Shown here one piece after another: positions 43,975-53,546 of a stretch of DNA of 64,000 bases. Positions within the stretch are counted from its first letter, which is position 1. The number at the start of each line of letters is the position of its first letter. The DNA comes from Avichristensenella sp031549905 (GTDB taxonomy: Bacteria > Bacillota > Clostridia > Christensenellales > Aristaeellaceae). The stretch lies in the NCBI GenBank assembly GCA_031549905.1, contig JAVBPC010000011.1, forward strand, positions 1 to 64,000. The letters are read 5' to 3'. The position numbers were made by a program, and so were the translations under genes. The notes under the pieces were generated by a model, which worked only from the letters and a program-made list of their open reading frames with translations, ran no database searches and was not told the DNA's origin.

Positions 43975-45501
43975 CTACAGTTCCTCATCAAATGCCTGAA
44001 TCAACTCATCCCGCCGCTCCAACAGCCTGAGAAACTCTGCGATCTTCTTCCGTTTTGCCGACCGCGTAGCCTTATCGGTTTGCAGCGTGGCGATGCGCGC
44101 GCTGATCTCCTCATACCGTGCAAACAGCCCGCCGTAGTTCTGCTGGAACACCGCCTGGTCCTGCGCCGAGCGGGCATTCTCCTCAACACACTCGCGGACC
44201 TGCTGGCTCGCCGTCTCGGCCTCCGCGCCCAGCGCGGCCAACTCCTCATCCAGCGCGGAGGTATCGCCCAGTGCTTTCACGACCTGCCGGTAGGCCGCGA
44301 GCACAGAATCTTTGTTCGTCAGCATCTGGCTAAACGCCTTCACGAATGCCTGCTCAAGCTGTACATCCGTCAAGTGCGGCGTAGCACACCGGGCCTGGCC
44401 CTTGGTATACTTGCGGTTGCACTGCCACACCACGCGGCGGTAGGCATCGTTGGAGTGCCAAACTTTGCTGCCGTATGCGCCGCCACATTCCCCGCATATA
44501 ACCTTGCCAGAGAAGCAATGCGCGCTACTGTTTTGCCGACCCGCAGCTTTTCTGGCCGCGATCTCGCCCTGCACGATCTCGAACACTTCCGGCGGGATGA
44601 TGGCCGGATGACTGTCGGTGATGTAATACTGCTGCACCTCGCCCTCGTTGACCTTAGTTTTCTTGGTGAGGAAGTCCACGGTGAAGGACTTTTGCAGCAT
44701 GGCGTCGCCGCGGTACTTTTCGTTGGTCAGGATGCTCTCCACGGTATTGGGACGCCAGTTTTGCTTGCCGCCAGGAGTCGGAATGCCCTCCGCCGTCAGC
44801 CGCTTGGCGATCCAAGAGGGTGACTTCCCTTCGAGAAAGTGCCGGTAAATGCGCCGGACGATGGCGGCCTCCTCCTCAACGATCTCCGGCAGGCCGTTCA
44901 CACCCTTGCGATAACCTAAAAACTGCTTATACGGTAAGGAAATTTTGCCATCCGCAAAGGACTTCCGTTTGCCCCAGGTGACGTTCTCGGAGATAGAACG
45001 GCTCTCCTCCTGGGCCAGCGAGCTCATCAGGGTGATCAGCAGCTCGCCCTTAGCGTCCAGGGTGTCGATGTTCTCCTTCTCGAACCAGATGCCCACGCCT
45101 TTTTCCTTGAGCTGGCGGATGGTCACCAGGCTGTCCACGGTGTTGCGGGCAAAGCGGCTGACCGATTTGGTGATGATCATGTCGATCTTCCCGGCCAGCG
45201 CGTCGGCCACCATCTCGTTGAAACCGTCGCGCTTTTTGGTGTTGGTGGCCGAAATCCCCTCGTCGGTGTAGACCTTCACCAGCTCCCATTGGTCGTTTTC
45301 CTGCACCAGGCGCGTGTAATGGTCAACCTGCGCCTCGTAACTGTTGAGCTGCTCATCGTTATCGGTGGAAACGCGCGCGTAGGGAGCGACACGCTTCTTC
45401 GCATTGGGAGCCTGCGCTCGCGGTGCGTACCGACTGCGGGTGGCGGGGATCACGCGCATGGGCTTCCCGGTGGCGGTGGTGGTTTGGGCGGCTGTGTTCA
45501 T
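43975..45501 (-). CDS. Large serine recombinase, truncated by amber stop
   Basis: A 508-residue site-specific recombinase. The N-terminal resolvase domain carries the catalytic serine in YARVS (Ser45) and the SRFARNTVDSL helix; a recombinase domain, zinc ribbon (CGECGG and CNRKYTKGQARC) and long coiled coil follow. The frame ends EEL-TAG, but the next 31 codons read in the same frame as YATVQQVMVHAKDRVTIAF and end at a second stop (43885), which is the usual C-terminal strand of this family. A Trp (TGG) to amber change is likely. It starts within ATGA of the upstream recombinase stop. Confidence 0.85.
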   Translation of the reverse strand: MNTAAQTTTATGKPMRVIPATRSRYAPRAQAPNAKKRVAPYARVSTDNDEQLNSYEAQVDHYTRLVQENDQWELVKVYTDEGISATNTKKRDGFNEMVADALAGKIDMIITKSVSRFARNTVDSLVTIRQLKEKGVGIWFEKENIDTLDAKGELLITLMSSLAQEESRSISENVTWGKRKSFADGKISLPYKQFLGYRKGVNGLPEIVEEEAAIVRRIYRHFLEGKSPSWIAKRLTAEGIPTPGGKQNWRPNTVESILTNEKYRGDAMLQKSFTVDFLTKKTKVNEGEVQQYYITDSHPAIIPPEVFEIVQGEIAARKAAGRQNSSAHCFSGKVICGECGGAYGSKVWHSNDAYRRVVWQCNRKYTKGQARCATPHLTDVQLEQAFVKAFSQMLTNKDSVLAAYRQVVKALGDTSALDEELAALGAEAETASQQVRECVEENARSAQDQAVFQQNYGGLFARYEEISARIATLQTDKATRSAKRKKIAEFLRLLERRDELIQAFDEEL

Positions 45502-46820
45502 GGCTGATTCCCTCCATTTCTACGCGCAAGCTCCTTCTCGCGGGCACGCTGCTTGGCTTCCTCGCTCCAAGCGCGAGACTTGTCGCGCCATTCTTTTTCG
45601 ACGGCACGGCCATCCCTAAAAAGAAAAACCAGCCGGTTCGCGGCTGGCACATGGACTTCCTGAATCATTTTCGTAAACATCGCATCATCGAAGGTGTCCA
45701 ATCCGAGGGTCTCGGCGGCGGTGGCCAGCAGGATGTCCTCGGGGATTTGCTTGGAGGAGCAGTGCGCCTTGCCCCACTGGTTGAAGGTGGAGCAAATCCA
45801 CGCAGGCTTCTCGTAAGGCGACCCGGCGTTCACGATCTTTCGGCGGTAGTGCTTGCCGCACTGGTCGCAGATCATGATGCTGGTGAATGGGTACTCCCGC
45901 TGCTCAAACGGCGGCGGCGCGAACGCCTCTGTCCGACGATCCAGTTCAGCCTGTACCCTATCGAAGGTCTCGCGGTCGATGATCGCCTCATGGTTGTTGG
46001 GTATCTCGTACATGGGCAGTTCGCCAGTGTTCTTGACTAGCTTTTTATCAATGTGGTTGTTACTGTACGACTTTTGCAGTACAAGATCACCGCAATATTT
46101 CTCGTTGCGCAGGATGCCGATCACGTTGCTCTCGCTAATGGTCTTCCCGAAACGCCCGCGCACGCCCTGTTCGGCCAGTTTCTTCATGATGGCGTTTTTG
46201 CCCATGCCGGCGAGATAATCCGAGAAGATGCCGCGGACGATTTCGGCCTCCTTCGGCTCGACGTGCAGTTCGCCGTTCACCAGTCGGTATCCCAGCATTT
46301 TCAGGTTGTTGGGGATGCCGCGCTGGAACTTGCGGCGCATCCGCCACTTGCAGTTCTCCGAAACACTATAGCTCTCCTCCTGGGCAAAGGATGCTAGGAT
46401 CGAAAGCATGAACTCGCCGTTGGCGCTAAGGGTTTTGAGGTTTTCCTTCTCAAACCAGACCTCAATGCCCAGGGCTTTCAGCTCCCGCACGGTTTCCAGC
46501 AGGGTGACGGTGTTGCGGGCGAACCGCGTGACGGACTTCGTGATCACCAGGTCGATCTTACCCGCGCGGCAGTCGGCCAGCAGCCGCTGGAAGCCGTCGC
46601 GGTTTTCCTTCGTGCCGGTCAGCGCCTCGTCCGAGTAAATGCCGGCGAATTGCCAGCCCGCGCGCTTTTGAATGAAATCACTGTAGTAACTGACCTGAGC
46701 GGCCAGCGACTGGAGCATGGCGTCCTTGCCCGACGACACACGGGCGTAGGCGGCGACGCGGAGCAGTTTGATGGGCGCGGGTGCAGGGCGCGGTACTTTC
46801 GATACAATCCGTTGATGCAT
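45498..46820 (-). CDS. Large serine recombinase
   Basis: A 440-residue recombinase of the same family. The catalytic serine lies in YARVSSG near residue 29; TKSVTRFARNTVTLLETV is the resolvase core helix, ILRNEKYCGDLVLQKSYSNN the recombinase domain, and CDQCGKHYRRK with a later CSTFNQWGKAHC the zinc ribbon. AGGAGGAACACC precedes ATG 46820. Tandem large serine recombinases at the integration end are common in clostridial prophages and elements, and may act together. Confidence 0.88.
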   Translation of the reverse strand: MHQRIVSKVPRPAPAPIKLLRVAAYARVSSGKDAMLQSLAAQVSYYSDFIQKRAGWQFAGIYSDEALTGTKENRDGFQRLLADCRAGKIDLVITKSVTRFARNTVTLLETVRELKALGIEVWFEKENLKTLSANGEFMLSILASFAQEESYSVSENCKWRMRRKFQRGIPNNLKMLGYRLVNGELHVEPKEAEIVRGIFSDYLAGMGKNAIMKKLAEQGVRGRFGKTISESNVIGILRNEKYCGDLVLQKSYSNNHIDKKLVKNTGELPMYEIPNNHEAIIDRETFDRVQAELDRRTEAFAPPPFEQREYPFTSIMICDQCGKHYRRKIVNAGSPYEKPAWICSTFNQWGKAHCSSKQIPEDILLATAAETLGLDTFDDAMFTKMIQEVHVPAANRLVFLFRDGRAVEKEWRDKSRAWSEEAKQRAREKELARRNGGNQP

Positions 46821-46883
46821 GGTGTTCCTCCTTCCTTTTTGTATCGACATGTTACCGTACACCCGCGCTTATATGAAGTCCAT

Positions 46884-47048
46884 TTAGAGAGATAAACCGG
46901 CGGTTATGGGGAGAAATTCTTTGGCAAAACTTGTGCTGAGTACCCGGTAATCCGCCTCGTCAATGATGCCGCCGGCAAGCATCTCGCGGGCCAGTGCCAT
47001 CGCCGCCTGATAGCTCACCTCCCGGTCAAACTGCGCTTTCGTCCACAT
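46884..47048 (-). CDS. Small SHOCT-like protein
   Basis: A 54-residue protein. The pattern AQFDREVSYQAAMALAREML followed by GGIIDEADYRVLSTSFAKEF is that of small SHOCT-type proteins often encoded next to recombinases in Clostridia. GGAGGTGCCC precedes ATG 47048; the gene overlaps the end of the HTH-zinc protein gene by 23 bases. Function unknown. Confidence 0.7.
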   Translation of the reverse strand: MWTKAQFDREVSYQAAMALAREMLAGGIIDEADYRVLSTSFAKEFLPITAGLSL

Positions 47049-47445
47049 GGGCACCTCCATAACGAGCCGAAATGTAGCATGGGTGCGAGCAATAGCGCCG
47101 GTTCTGCACAGGGTAGCTATCAAAAAGGACACCACAGCACGCACAGGCCCGCTGCACAACCACCCTGTGATTGAGCTGCGCCCGGTGTACGTTCCACCAG
47201 GCAGAGCGGCAGGCATCCGAACAGAACCGTTTCTCCCGTTTGGTGCGCGGATCGAGCGCCTGGCCACAATGGGCGCAGCAGTTGGGGGCAGGCGCAGGGT
47301 TATCATTCATTTTTGGTTGTATGCCTTGTCGACGGCAGTAGGATTTTACCGTGTTGACGGACATGCCGAGCCGTGCGGCGATCTCCGAAAAGGCATTTCC
47401 GTTTTCGCGCAGGGCTTTGAGCCGTATGCGCTGTTCCTTTGTCAT
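47026..47445 (-). CDS. HTH and double zinc-finger protein
   Basis: A 139-residue protein. The first ~40 residues form a sigma-like or resolvase-like HTH (FSEIAARLGMSVNTVKSYCR); two four-cysteine fingers follow, CAHCGQ-N-CSDAC and CACCGVLF-N-CSHPC. GAGGTGAGCACG precedes ATG 47445. Such proteins sit between lysis genes and recombinases in related prophages and probably bind DNA, perhaps as a recombination or late-gene regulator. Confidence 0.72.
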   Translation of the reverse strand: MTKEQRIRLKALRENGNAFSEIAARLGMSVNTVKSYCRRQGIQPKMNDNPAPAPNCCAHCGQALDPRTKREKRFCSDACRSAWWNVHRAQLNHRVVVQRACACCGVLFDSYPVQNRRYCSHPCYISARYGGAHVDESAV

Positions 47446-47508
47446 CGTGCTCACCTCGATATGAAAATGCGGCCCACAGGCAACCCCGTGAGCCGCGTGA
47501 TGAGAATA

Positions 47509-48360
47509 TCAGCGGCGAAGCGCAACCCGTGTGTCCGGCCCGACGATGCCATCCACCTTGATACGGGCGACCTCCTGGAACCCCTTCACCGCCGCGACGG
47601 TCATGGGACCGTACAGCCCATCCACCTTACCGGGAGAATGACCAAGCTGTGCGAGCCGCGTCTGCAGGTTGGTCACGTCCGCGCCGGATTGCAGCTTGCG
47701 GTCAGGCTTGTATTGCAAAAGGCGCGTGCCATAGTCCGGCGACGCGCCTTGATCGGATCGGTTCGCTGAGTCTTGGGACTGCATCATTTCGGGACCTGCC
47801 GTTTCTGGCGGTGGCGCCACCGTTTGCCCGGTTTGGCTATCATCATGGCCGTTCGCCTCCACATACTCGATGTATGGACAACGGTAATAATGCGTCCATT
47901 TTCGATCGCACACGCGGGTTTTGACCACACCGTAGTCAAAACCGCGAGCCTCAATGGCCCAGCCAACGCCGATGTACACGCCCACATGCCCCGGCGAGTA
48001 GAGCAGCAGGCCGGGCAGCTCCGGCAGCCCGGCAATCGGCCCCTTGACCTTGGCGGCGCTCCACATGCCGTTGGCGCCTTTGTCCGGGCGGCCATCCAGG
48101 CCATAGACCTGCTTGCCATCGTCGCGAGTCCAGTAATACCCCTTGATGAGCCCCACACAGTCGCATACCACCGCGCCCTTGGCGATGTCCACCTTGTACC
48201 GGGCGGTGCGGCTGGCTTTGTAGGAATCCGGGTACTGCTTGGTTTTGCTGGCCAGCAGGGAGGCGGTGGCGGGGTAGCAGCACGTTCCCCACCAGTAGGG
48301 CTGGCCCAGCATCTTCTGTGCCCACGCTACCAAGCCAATATTCGTCTTACGCGTCGCCAT
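47509..48360 (-). CDS. Endolysin (NlpC/P60-like with peptidoglycan-binding domain)
   Basis: A 283-residue lysin. The N-terminal catalytic part resembles NlpC/P60 or CHAP cysteine peptidases: Cys in VVCDCVGLIKGYYW and His in SPGHVGVYIG. A linker rich in Gln/Pro/Ser precedes a C-terminal PG_binding_1 domain (LQTRLAQLGHSPGKVDGLYG, VDGIVGPDTRVAL). GAGGAGGATGAAG precedes ATG 48360, which overlaps the holin gene by 14 bases. Confidence 0.85.
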   Translation of the reverse strand: MATRKTNIGLVAWAQKMLGQPYWWGTCCYPATASLLASKTKQYPDSYKASRTARYKVDIAKGAVVCDCVGLIKGYYWTRDDGKQVYGLDGRPDKGANGMWSAAKVKGPIAGLPELPGLLLYSPGHVGVYIGVGWAIEARGFDYGVVKTRVCDRKWTHYYRCPYIEYVEANGHDDSQTGQTVAPPPETAGPEMMQSQDSANRSDQGASPDYGTRLLQYKPDRKLQSGADVTNLQTRLAQLGHSPGKVDGLYGPMTVAAVKGFQEVARIKVDGIVGPDTRVALRR

Positions 48361-48775
48361 CTTCATCCTCCTCATTCATTTTGTCGTTCTGGTCGCGCAT
48401 CTTTGCCAGCGCCTTGGAGAGGAAGGAGGGCAGCTTGACGCCCATCTCGCCGACGTTTTCCAAAACGGAGATGCCATCGTTGGCGATGAAGAAGAAGGCC
48501 GTCGCCGTGCGGAACACGCCGGCGGCGTTGCCGGTGATGCGATCCAGCTGCGCAGCCAGGATCACGACAAGGAAGATCGAGCCCTTCTTGAAGAGCCCCT
48601 CAAAGCCGATGCTGGACTTGAGCGTCTTGGTTTTGAAGGCGGCGGCCACGCCGGTGATGTAGTCGAGGGTCACAAAGATCAGTAGAATTTCCAGCGCGGC
48701 ATCCCAGCCGCCGAGCAGGGTGGTGACGATGCCCGCGCCAATCGCGGTCAGAGTGGTCCAAAAGGTGTCCTTCAT
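48347..48775 (-). CDS. Phage holin
   Basis: A 142-residue holin of the phage_holin_4 (toxin-secretion) type. Membrane segments include LLGGWDAALEILLIFVTLDY and GSIFLVVILAAQLD; DYITGVAAAFK is the family signature, and the C-terminus is charged. AAGGAGGACAACCCT precedes ATG 48775. It forms the lysis cassette with the overlapping endolysin gene. Confidence 0.87.
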   Translation of the reverse strand: MKDTFWTTLTAIGAGIVTTLLGGWDAALEILLIFVTLDYITGVAAAFKTKTLKSSIGFEGLFKKGSIFLVVILAAQLDRITGNAAGVFRTATAFFFIANDGISVLENVGEMGVKLPSFLSKALAKMRDQNDKMNEEDEDGDA

Positions 48776-48807
48776 AGGGTTGTCCTCCTTGATGATTTTG
48801 AGTATAT

Positions 48808-48834
48808 GAAAACACCGCCCCTCATGGAGCGGTG
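48808..48834 (-). terminator. Possible terminator between fibre and holin genes
   Basis: CACCGC (48829-48834 complement) pairs with GCGGTG around a 10-base loop on the minus strand, followed by TTTTC. It may trim or reduce transcription between tail and lysis genes. Confidence 0.45.
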
Positions 48835-48849
48835 ATGCCGGGGACGGCG

Positions 48850-50817
48850 TTATAGCGTGCGGATGACCTGCCGCAACTGGTTCATGACCACTATGGTAGG
48901 TTTGTTGACGGGGATGTCGATCCAAACCGGAGGCGTGATGCGGTTCACAGCGGAGGCGGTATCCCAGCTGTTGACGTAGACGCTCACCTCATCCATGGCC
49001 GTCCGCAGTTCCAGTATGTGTGCCTTCCAATTGGCCAGCCTGGTAACGCCGGCAGCGACGCTTTCCGACCACGCGGACGCGGGCAACCCGTAGTACGCAC
49101 GGACATTGGCCACCTGGGCGCGCAGTTCGTTGATATGCGCCGCCTTGATAGCGGTCACCCCGGCGAGCAACGTAGTGTCCGTGTAGGAGGGTTCTGCATA
49201 ATTGAAGCTGCAACTGGCAGCGGTGGAGGACGCACCCAGGACATCGGTCGCGGTGGCGGATACCGTCTGGCTCCCCGCTGCCGTCAGCGCAGCGATTCTG
49301 CGCAGCACAATCTTCCGACCCGCCGCCAGATTTCCCGTACTGCTTGCGGCATAGCCGGCAGCCGTCAAAGTCTGCATGTGACCGTCGGCATCGGTGCCCA
49401 GGGTGACCAGCACGCGAGGACTGGAGTTGTAGATAGTCCTGCCCGAACCAGGGGCGGAGATGGTCGGTGCGGGCGGTGGCGTATTGGTCTTGACCGTGGC
49501 ATATACGGCGCTCATGCCGCTGTTGGATCGTGTGCCTTTGGTTATCACCTTGTAGTAATAGCCCGCACCTGCCGTGGTGTTGGCGTTTACCGTACAGGAG
49601 CCGCTGCCCGTCGCAGACGAAACCGAGGTCAGCAGGGTGTATGTCCCGGAAGCCGTCGTGGCCCGGTAAACGTCATAGCCCGCAATGTCGTTGTAGCTGC
49701 CCGCAGCCGCGTCGCTCCAGGAGAGCGTCACAGCCGCGCCCGCATTGGCGGCGGGCTGGCTCACAGATACCGAGGCCGGCGCGGTAGGATGCCCATAGGT
49801 GAAGAGCAGCCGGGTAACGGATGCCGCGCTGTTGGAGTATTGCCCCTTGGTAATGATGTGGTACGAGGCGGAGGAACCAGGAGATGCTTCGGCAGTGATG
49901 TACCAGTTGGCGCTGGCGTCGGTGGAGGTGTTGATAGCCAGCAGCACGCCGTTGCGGTAAAGCAGGTGGCCCGTGATCGGATTGTTTGTGCCCGGCTTGC
50001 CGCCACTCCATGCCAGAACGATAAACTGCTGTCCAGCGCTGCCATAACCGTTGGCTGCCTGCCCGGCAATCGTCACGGTGGTCGGCGCCGTTGGGGCGGA
50101 AAAGGAACAGGTCAGCGTGGCATAAGCGGAGGATTGGCCGCTGCTGTAGCCCGACACTGTACCCACGGTCAACACTTTGTAATAATAGGAGCTACCGCTG
50201 CTTGTCGGTGCGGCGACCGCTACGGAGCCCGAACCCGCCGAAGTGCTCACCGTGTTGAGCAGGCTATAGGTTCCTGCCGCTGAGGTGGCCCGATAGATTT
50301 GATACCCAGTGATGGCGTTGCCCGTACCCGCCGACGCGCCCGACCAGGATAGCGTTACGCTGGCGCTGGGCGCGACATTGTTTGCGCCAACGGATACCGC
50401 TGTGGGTGCGCCGCACGCCGTATAGTTTAGGTTGTAATTGAGGGTCAGCGTGCCGCTCATTCCGTCGCGGATGTTGAGCAGATTGCCGGAGCCGCTGTTG
50501 GTTCTGCGCACCGTGAAGGAGATGGTGCCGCTGCCCGCCGTCAGCAGCGCGTTGTTATAGCCGTTCAGATTCAGCGTTTCCGAGTGCGCGGAGCTGTTGC
50601 TGGAGAAGGTGCCGGTGGAGCCAGAGCCGCTGCCCAATGAAAAATCCAGGTATACTACCGAGGAATACGTCTTTACACTGTTCAGGTACAGCGTTCCCGA
50701 CGTGATGGAGGCGTTGGCTATCGGGCTGCCGGAGGCATACGCGGAAAAGGATGCGCCCGAAGCCATATCAGTATTGGTTTTCGAGAAGCTGCTCAGCGAG
50801 TAAGTTATCGTAGGCAT
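48850..50817 (-). CDS. Phage fibre-like protein with fibronectin III repeats
   Basis: A 655-residue, Ser/Thr/Gly-rich protein. After an N-terminal beta domain come three fibronectin-III-like repeats (each APTxVSV...VTLSWSGAxxGxxNxIxGYxIYRAT...YYYKV) near residues 135-235, 240-330 and 340-430, then an Ig-like part and a C-terminal helical segment (AIKAAHINELRAQVANVRAY) seen in other secreted or phage proteins. GAGGAGGTGCTGATGC precedes the ATG. Probably a tail fibre or baseplate appendage that contacts host glycans. Confidence 0.78.
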   Translation of the reverse strand: MPTITYSLSSFSKTNTDMASGASFSAYASGSPIANASITSGTLYLNSVKTYSSVVYLDFSLGSGSGSTGTFSSNSSAHSETLNLNGYNNALLTAGSGTISFTVRRTNSGSGNLLNIRDGMSGTLTLNYNLNYTACGAPTAVSVGANNVAPSASVTLSWSGASAGTGNAITGYQIYRATSAAGTYSLLNTVSTSAGSGSVAVAAPTSSGSSYYYKVLTVGTVSGYSSGQSSAYATLTCSFSAPTAPTTVTIAGQAANGYGSAGQQFIVLAWSGGKPGTNNPITGHLLYRNGVLLAINTSTDASANWYITAEASPGSSASYHIITKGQYSNSAASVTRLLFTYGHPTAPASVSVSQPAANAGAAVTLSWSDAAAGSYNDIAGYDVYRATTASGTYTLLTSVSSATGSGSCTVNANTTAGAGYYYKVITKGTRSNSGMSAVYATVKTNTPPPAPTISAPGSGRTIYNSSPRVLVTLGTDADGHMQTLTAAGYAASSTGNLAAGRKIVLRRIAALTAAGSQTVSATATDVLGASSTAASCSFNYAEPSYTDTTLLAGVTAIKAAHINELRAQVANVRAYYGLPASAWSESVAAGVTRLANWKAHILELRTAMDEVSVYVNSWDTASAVNRITPPVWIDIPVNKPTIVVMNQLRQVIRTL

Positions 50818-50831
50818 GCATCAGCACCTCC

Positions 50832-51494
50832 TCATGCGTACACCGCACCGATCACCTTCTCGGCGGTAACGCTTTTAAAGGTGACGCTGGCAGTAGCGCC
50901 CAGGTCTTGGCTGACCTTGGTATTCAGCTGATCCAGCGTCTTTTTATCCTGTGCGCTCATGAAACCCGGCTTGCTCTGGGTAGCCACATCGTGAGTATGC
51001 GCTTCGCTGACGATGCTGGACACCGTGCCACAGAGCACCGGGTTGCCCCGCTGATCGGTAATACTCGACTCGGTGATCGCGGTCGCGCCGGCCGCCACAT
51101 ATACGTCCGCCACCGCCAGCTCCCAAACGCTGCTGTCCCGCTGCAAGACGGGCGCGGCCGGCGATGAAGCCAGCGGGCTGCTCTTGGCCGCCGCCTTCAT
51201 CGTGCGGTCGTTCAGGCTCCAGCGGATGACGATGCGGTCGATGCGGTTCAGCACGCCGTCCGGGGTGGGCAGCTCGACCACCATCTTGGCGGTGTTGGCG
51301 TAGAAGTAGCCGTTGATCCAGGCCGCGCCGGGCTGAAGGGCGACCTGTACGTTGGTATCGGGTATGATCTTGAGGCCGTCGGCTGGGGAGCCGAACACGC
51401 CGTTGCCCACCAGTCCTGAGAAGTAGGCCGCGAAATCGGCGGCGTTGTACTTGCGGTCGCCGTTGACCGAGTTGAAGAAGCTCGACTTTTCCAT
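50832..51494 (-). CDS. Phage baseplate or upper-fibre structural protein
   Basis: A 220-residue protein. SFFNSVNGDRKYNAADFAAY and the WINGYFYANT/LNRIDRIVIRW pattern are typical of baseplate-linked structural proteins in siphophages of Bacillota, which often have a short C-terminal fibre part (SKPGFMSAQDKKTLDQLNTK). GGAGGTAATACC precedes the ATG. Located between the Gp37-like gene and the fibre gene. Confidence 0.72.
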   Translation of the reverse strand: MEKSSFFNSVNGDRKYNAADFAAYFSGLVGNGVFGSPADGLKIIPDTNVQVALQPGAAWINGYFYANTAKMVVELPTPDGVLNRIDRIVIRWSLNDRTMKAAAKSSPLASSPAAPVLQRDSSVWELAVADVYVAAGATAITESSITDQRGNPVLCGTVSSIVSEAHTHDVATQSKPGFMSAQDKKTLDQLNTKVSQDLGATASVTFKSVTAEKVIGAVYA

Positions 51495-51498
51495 GGTA

Positions 51499-52610
51499 TT
51501 ACCTCCATTTCAACGCCTGATTCAGCGAGGGCAGCGATACGCCAAAGGTGGCCTCCACGCTCTCTCGGCCGCGCTCGTAGCTCTCCACCACCTCGGTAAT
51601 GCGCGCGTCGATCCGCACATGCCAGCGGCGGTTGAGGCAAGTCACCCGATCACCAACGTCGAAATCGGTTTTGTACCGCAGGTTGGCGTTGGTGTCGATG
51701 ACCGACGAAAAAGAAAGGCTCTCGACCTTCTGGTCAAGAACCTGCTCGCCACGGGCGATGAGCATGTCACGGTATTGATCATCCGGGATGGGGATCTGCT
51801 GGCCGTTCTCCGTGGTGGTGTGGCTCAGGCCGGATGCCTCATATAGAAATTCGATGCGATCCATGCCGGTGTACTGGCCATCATCCACCTCCACAACAGG
51901 CCGCTGCTCATCCTCTCCCGCCTCGCCGGCCACATAGATGGCGGTGGCGACGTTCTCCGCGCTCCGGGTGAACTCTTGGGAAAGCACGTTGTCGAAGTCC
52001 GGGCTGAACACGCAGATGGCGTTGGCGGTCTGGGTGGAGGTACGGTCCCGGCCCTTGTATACCTTGAAGCTGTGCCGCTTGGTGCGTACATCGGTGATGA
52101 TCTTAAAGCCGATCTTTGCGAACTGGGCACGGGAAACGCAAAAATCCAGCGCATTTTCATGGTCATCTGAGGAAACATTCAGAGTGGCGATGTCCAAAAT
52201 CGATGTCTCATCGATGGACAGGGGCGCGATTCTGCGGCGGGCATCCGATGGAGACACTATCGTTTCCCGCGCAACCTGCCGGAGCACCTCGTCCGATGGC
52301 GCGCGCATCACCAACGACGTAAGCAGCAGCCGGTTACCCAGCCAGTGGGTGAGGAACTTGCCCTGCACTTCCATCTGCTCCAGCCCCTGGCTATCCCGGC
52401 TGATGTGGATGTAGTGAATCTGCGCGGCCTCATCGCAGTCGCGCCGGATGATGAACCGACCTTTTGCAGCAGATGCGTGTGGCGGTCCGTCATAGGGACG
52501 AGCAGAGAGAACTCGCCGCAATCCCAGTATCGACGGGTCCAGATCAGCGAGGTCAGCTCGTCGAGGATGCCCTGCAGTGTGAGGGCTTTATCGTATATGT
52601 ACAGTTCCAT
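51499..52610 (-). CDS. Gp37-like phage tail protein, frameshifted
   Basis: A ReqiPepy6 Gp37-like (tail-associated) protein of about 370 residues, split by a one-base deletion. The 5' part from ATG 52610 reads MELYIYDKALTLQGILDELT, then WTRRYWDCGEFSLLVP and HTHLLQK. The rest continues in the next frame as GRFIIRRDCDEAAQIHYIHI through to the stop at 51499. The shift lies in an A-run near 52463; one more A would restore LLQKGRFIIRR. Either the gene is inactive in this prophage or the base is a sequencing or assembly error. The ATG overlaps the stop of the distal tail protein gene. Confidence 0.75.
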
Positions 52611-52611
52611 G

Positions 52612-53490
52612 CTACACCGCCAAATACAAGTTGTGATGGAAAATCGACACTTCGAGGTTGGCAAGCCCGTCCTCCGCATCATATCGTAAGAGGTTGTCAC
52701 CGGGAGCAAGCTGCAGGAATGCGCTGTCCACATCCACATATTGCAGCGCGTCGGTGATCGCGCCACCACGGTTGAGCTTTGCCCACTTTTCCCCGTAACC
52801 GGTGGAGAGGGTCAACACATCACCGTCCCGCATCCGCAAGTTGATTTTCAGTGCTTCGTGGGTGCCCACGTTGAGGATGGACGGGTTATCCACCTGGCCC
52901 ATGGCCCGAAACTCCGCCCGGATGCCGGTGCTCACATCACCGGCGTTGAACACGTTGACAATGAGCGACGGCTGCCGGTAGCCAAGGATGATGCCCTCCT
53001 CCAGAATTTCCAACGGGAACTCAAACCCGCCGATCCACGAGGCGATGTCGTCGCGGGATTCGTTTTCCTCCCGCCAAAAGGGATTCAGGCACGAAAGCTG
53101 CACAGAGAACGCGGCGTAGACGTTCTTCGCGGGCTTGGTGACCGTGGGGGCGTCTACGCTACGGCAGCTGATCTGACGCACGAAATTCCCGAACCGGTAG
53201 GTCAGCGTGGCTGCAAGCTGCGGGCTCAGCACCCTGGCCAGCGTTCGGCGCGCCTGCCGCATCTTTTCTGGGTCGCGCTCGCGGATGAATCCCGCGATGT
53301 CGATATCCCGCGCCTCGATCCGGTTGGCCACAAATGTATCGCCGTCTTGGCCCATGGAATTGATGCTGTAGATGGTGTTGCGAACATCAGCCAGACCGGA
53401 AACCTCCTGCGGGCAGAAGATGTCCGCGTGGGAAAAGGTCACGCTTTCGCCCAAGGCGTTTTCGTAGGTCAGGGTTTCGAGCTTCTTCAT
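52612..53490 (-). CDS. Distal tail protein (Dit) family
   Basis: A 292-residue phage tail protein (distal tail/siphovirus tail component family). N-terminal TLTYENALGESVTFSHAD, IAGFIRERDPEKMRQARRTL and the later NPFWREENES followed by a galectin-like C-terminal half (NAGDVSTGIRAEFRAMGQVD) are typical. It connects the tail tube to the baseplate. AGGAGGTCACTACT precedes the ATG. It is separated from the tape measure gene by the PLD-like cargo gene. Confidence 0.85.
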   Translation of the reverse strand: MKKLETLTYENALGESVTFSHADIFCPQEVSGLADVRNTIYSINSMGQDGDTFVANRIEARDIDIAGFIRERDPEKMRQARRTLARVLSPQLAATLTYRFGNFVRQISCRSVDAPTVTKPAKNVYAAFSVQLSCLNPFWREENESRDDIASWIGGFEFPLEILEEGIILGYRQPSLIVNVFNAGDVSTGIRAEFRAMGQVDNPSILNVGTHEALKINLRMRDGDVLTLSTGYGEKWAKLNRGGAITDALQYVDVDSAFLQLAPGDNLLRYDAEDGLANLEVSIFHHNLYLAV

Positions 53491-53517
53491 AGTAGTGACC
53501 TCCTTTCTGAGCGCATG

Positions 53518-53546
53518 AAAAAGCGCCCGGCCGGATGGCGAACGCT
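53518..53546 (-). terminator. Terminator after PLD-like gene
   Basis: On the minus strand AGCG...CGCT with inner CGCC/GGCG pairing is followed by TTTTT (53522-53518). It closes the cargo gene transcript and would reduce tail transcription unless read through. Confidence 0.45.

Noticed and set aside
43852..44823. Long open frame on the plus strand opposite the second recombinase gene
   Set aside because: It is antisense to a clear serine recombinase with intact motifs, has no ribosome site and reads as low-complexity Leu/Arg-rich protein.
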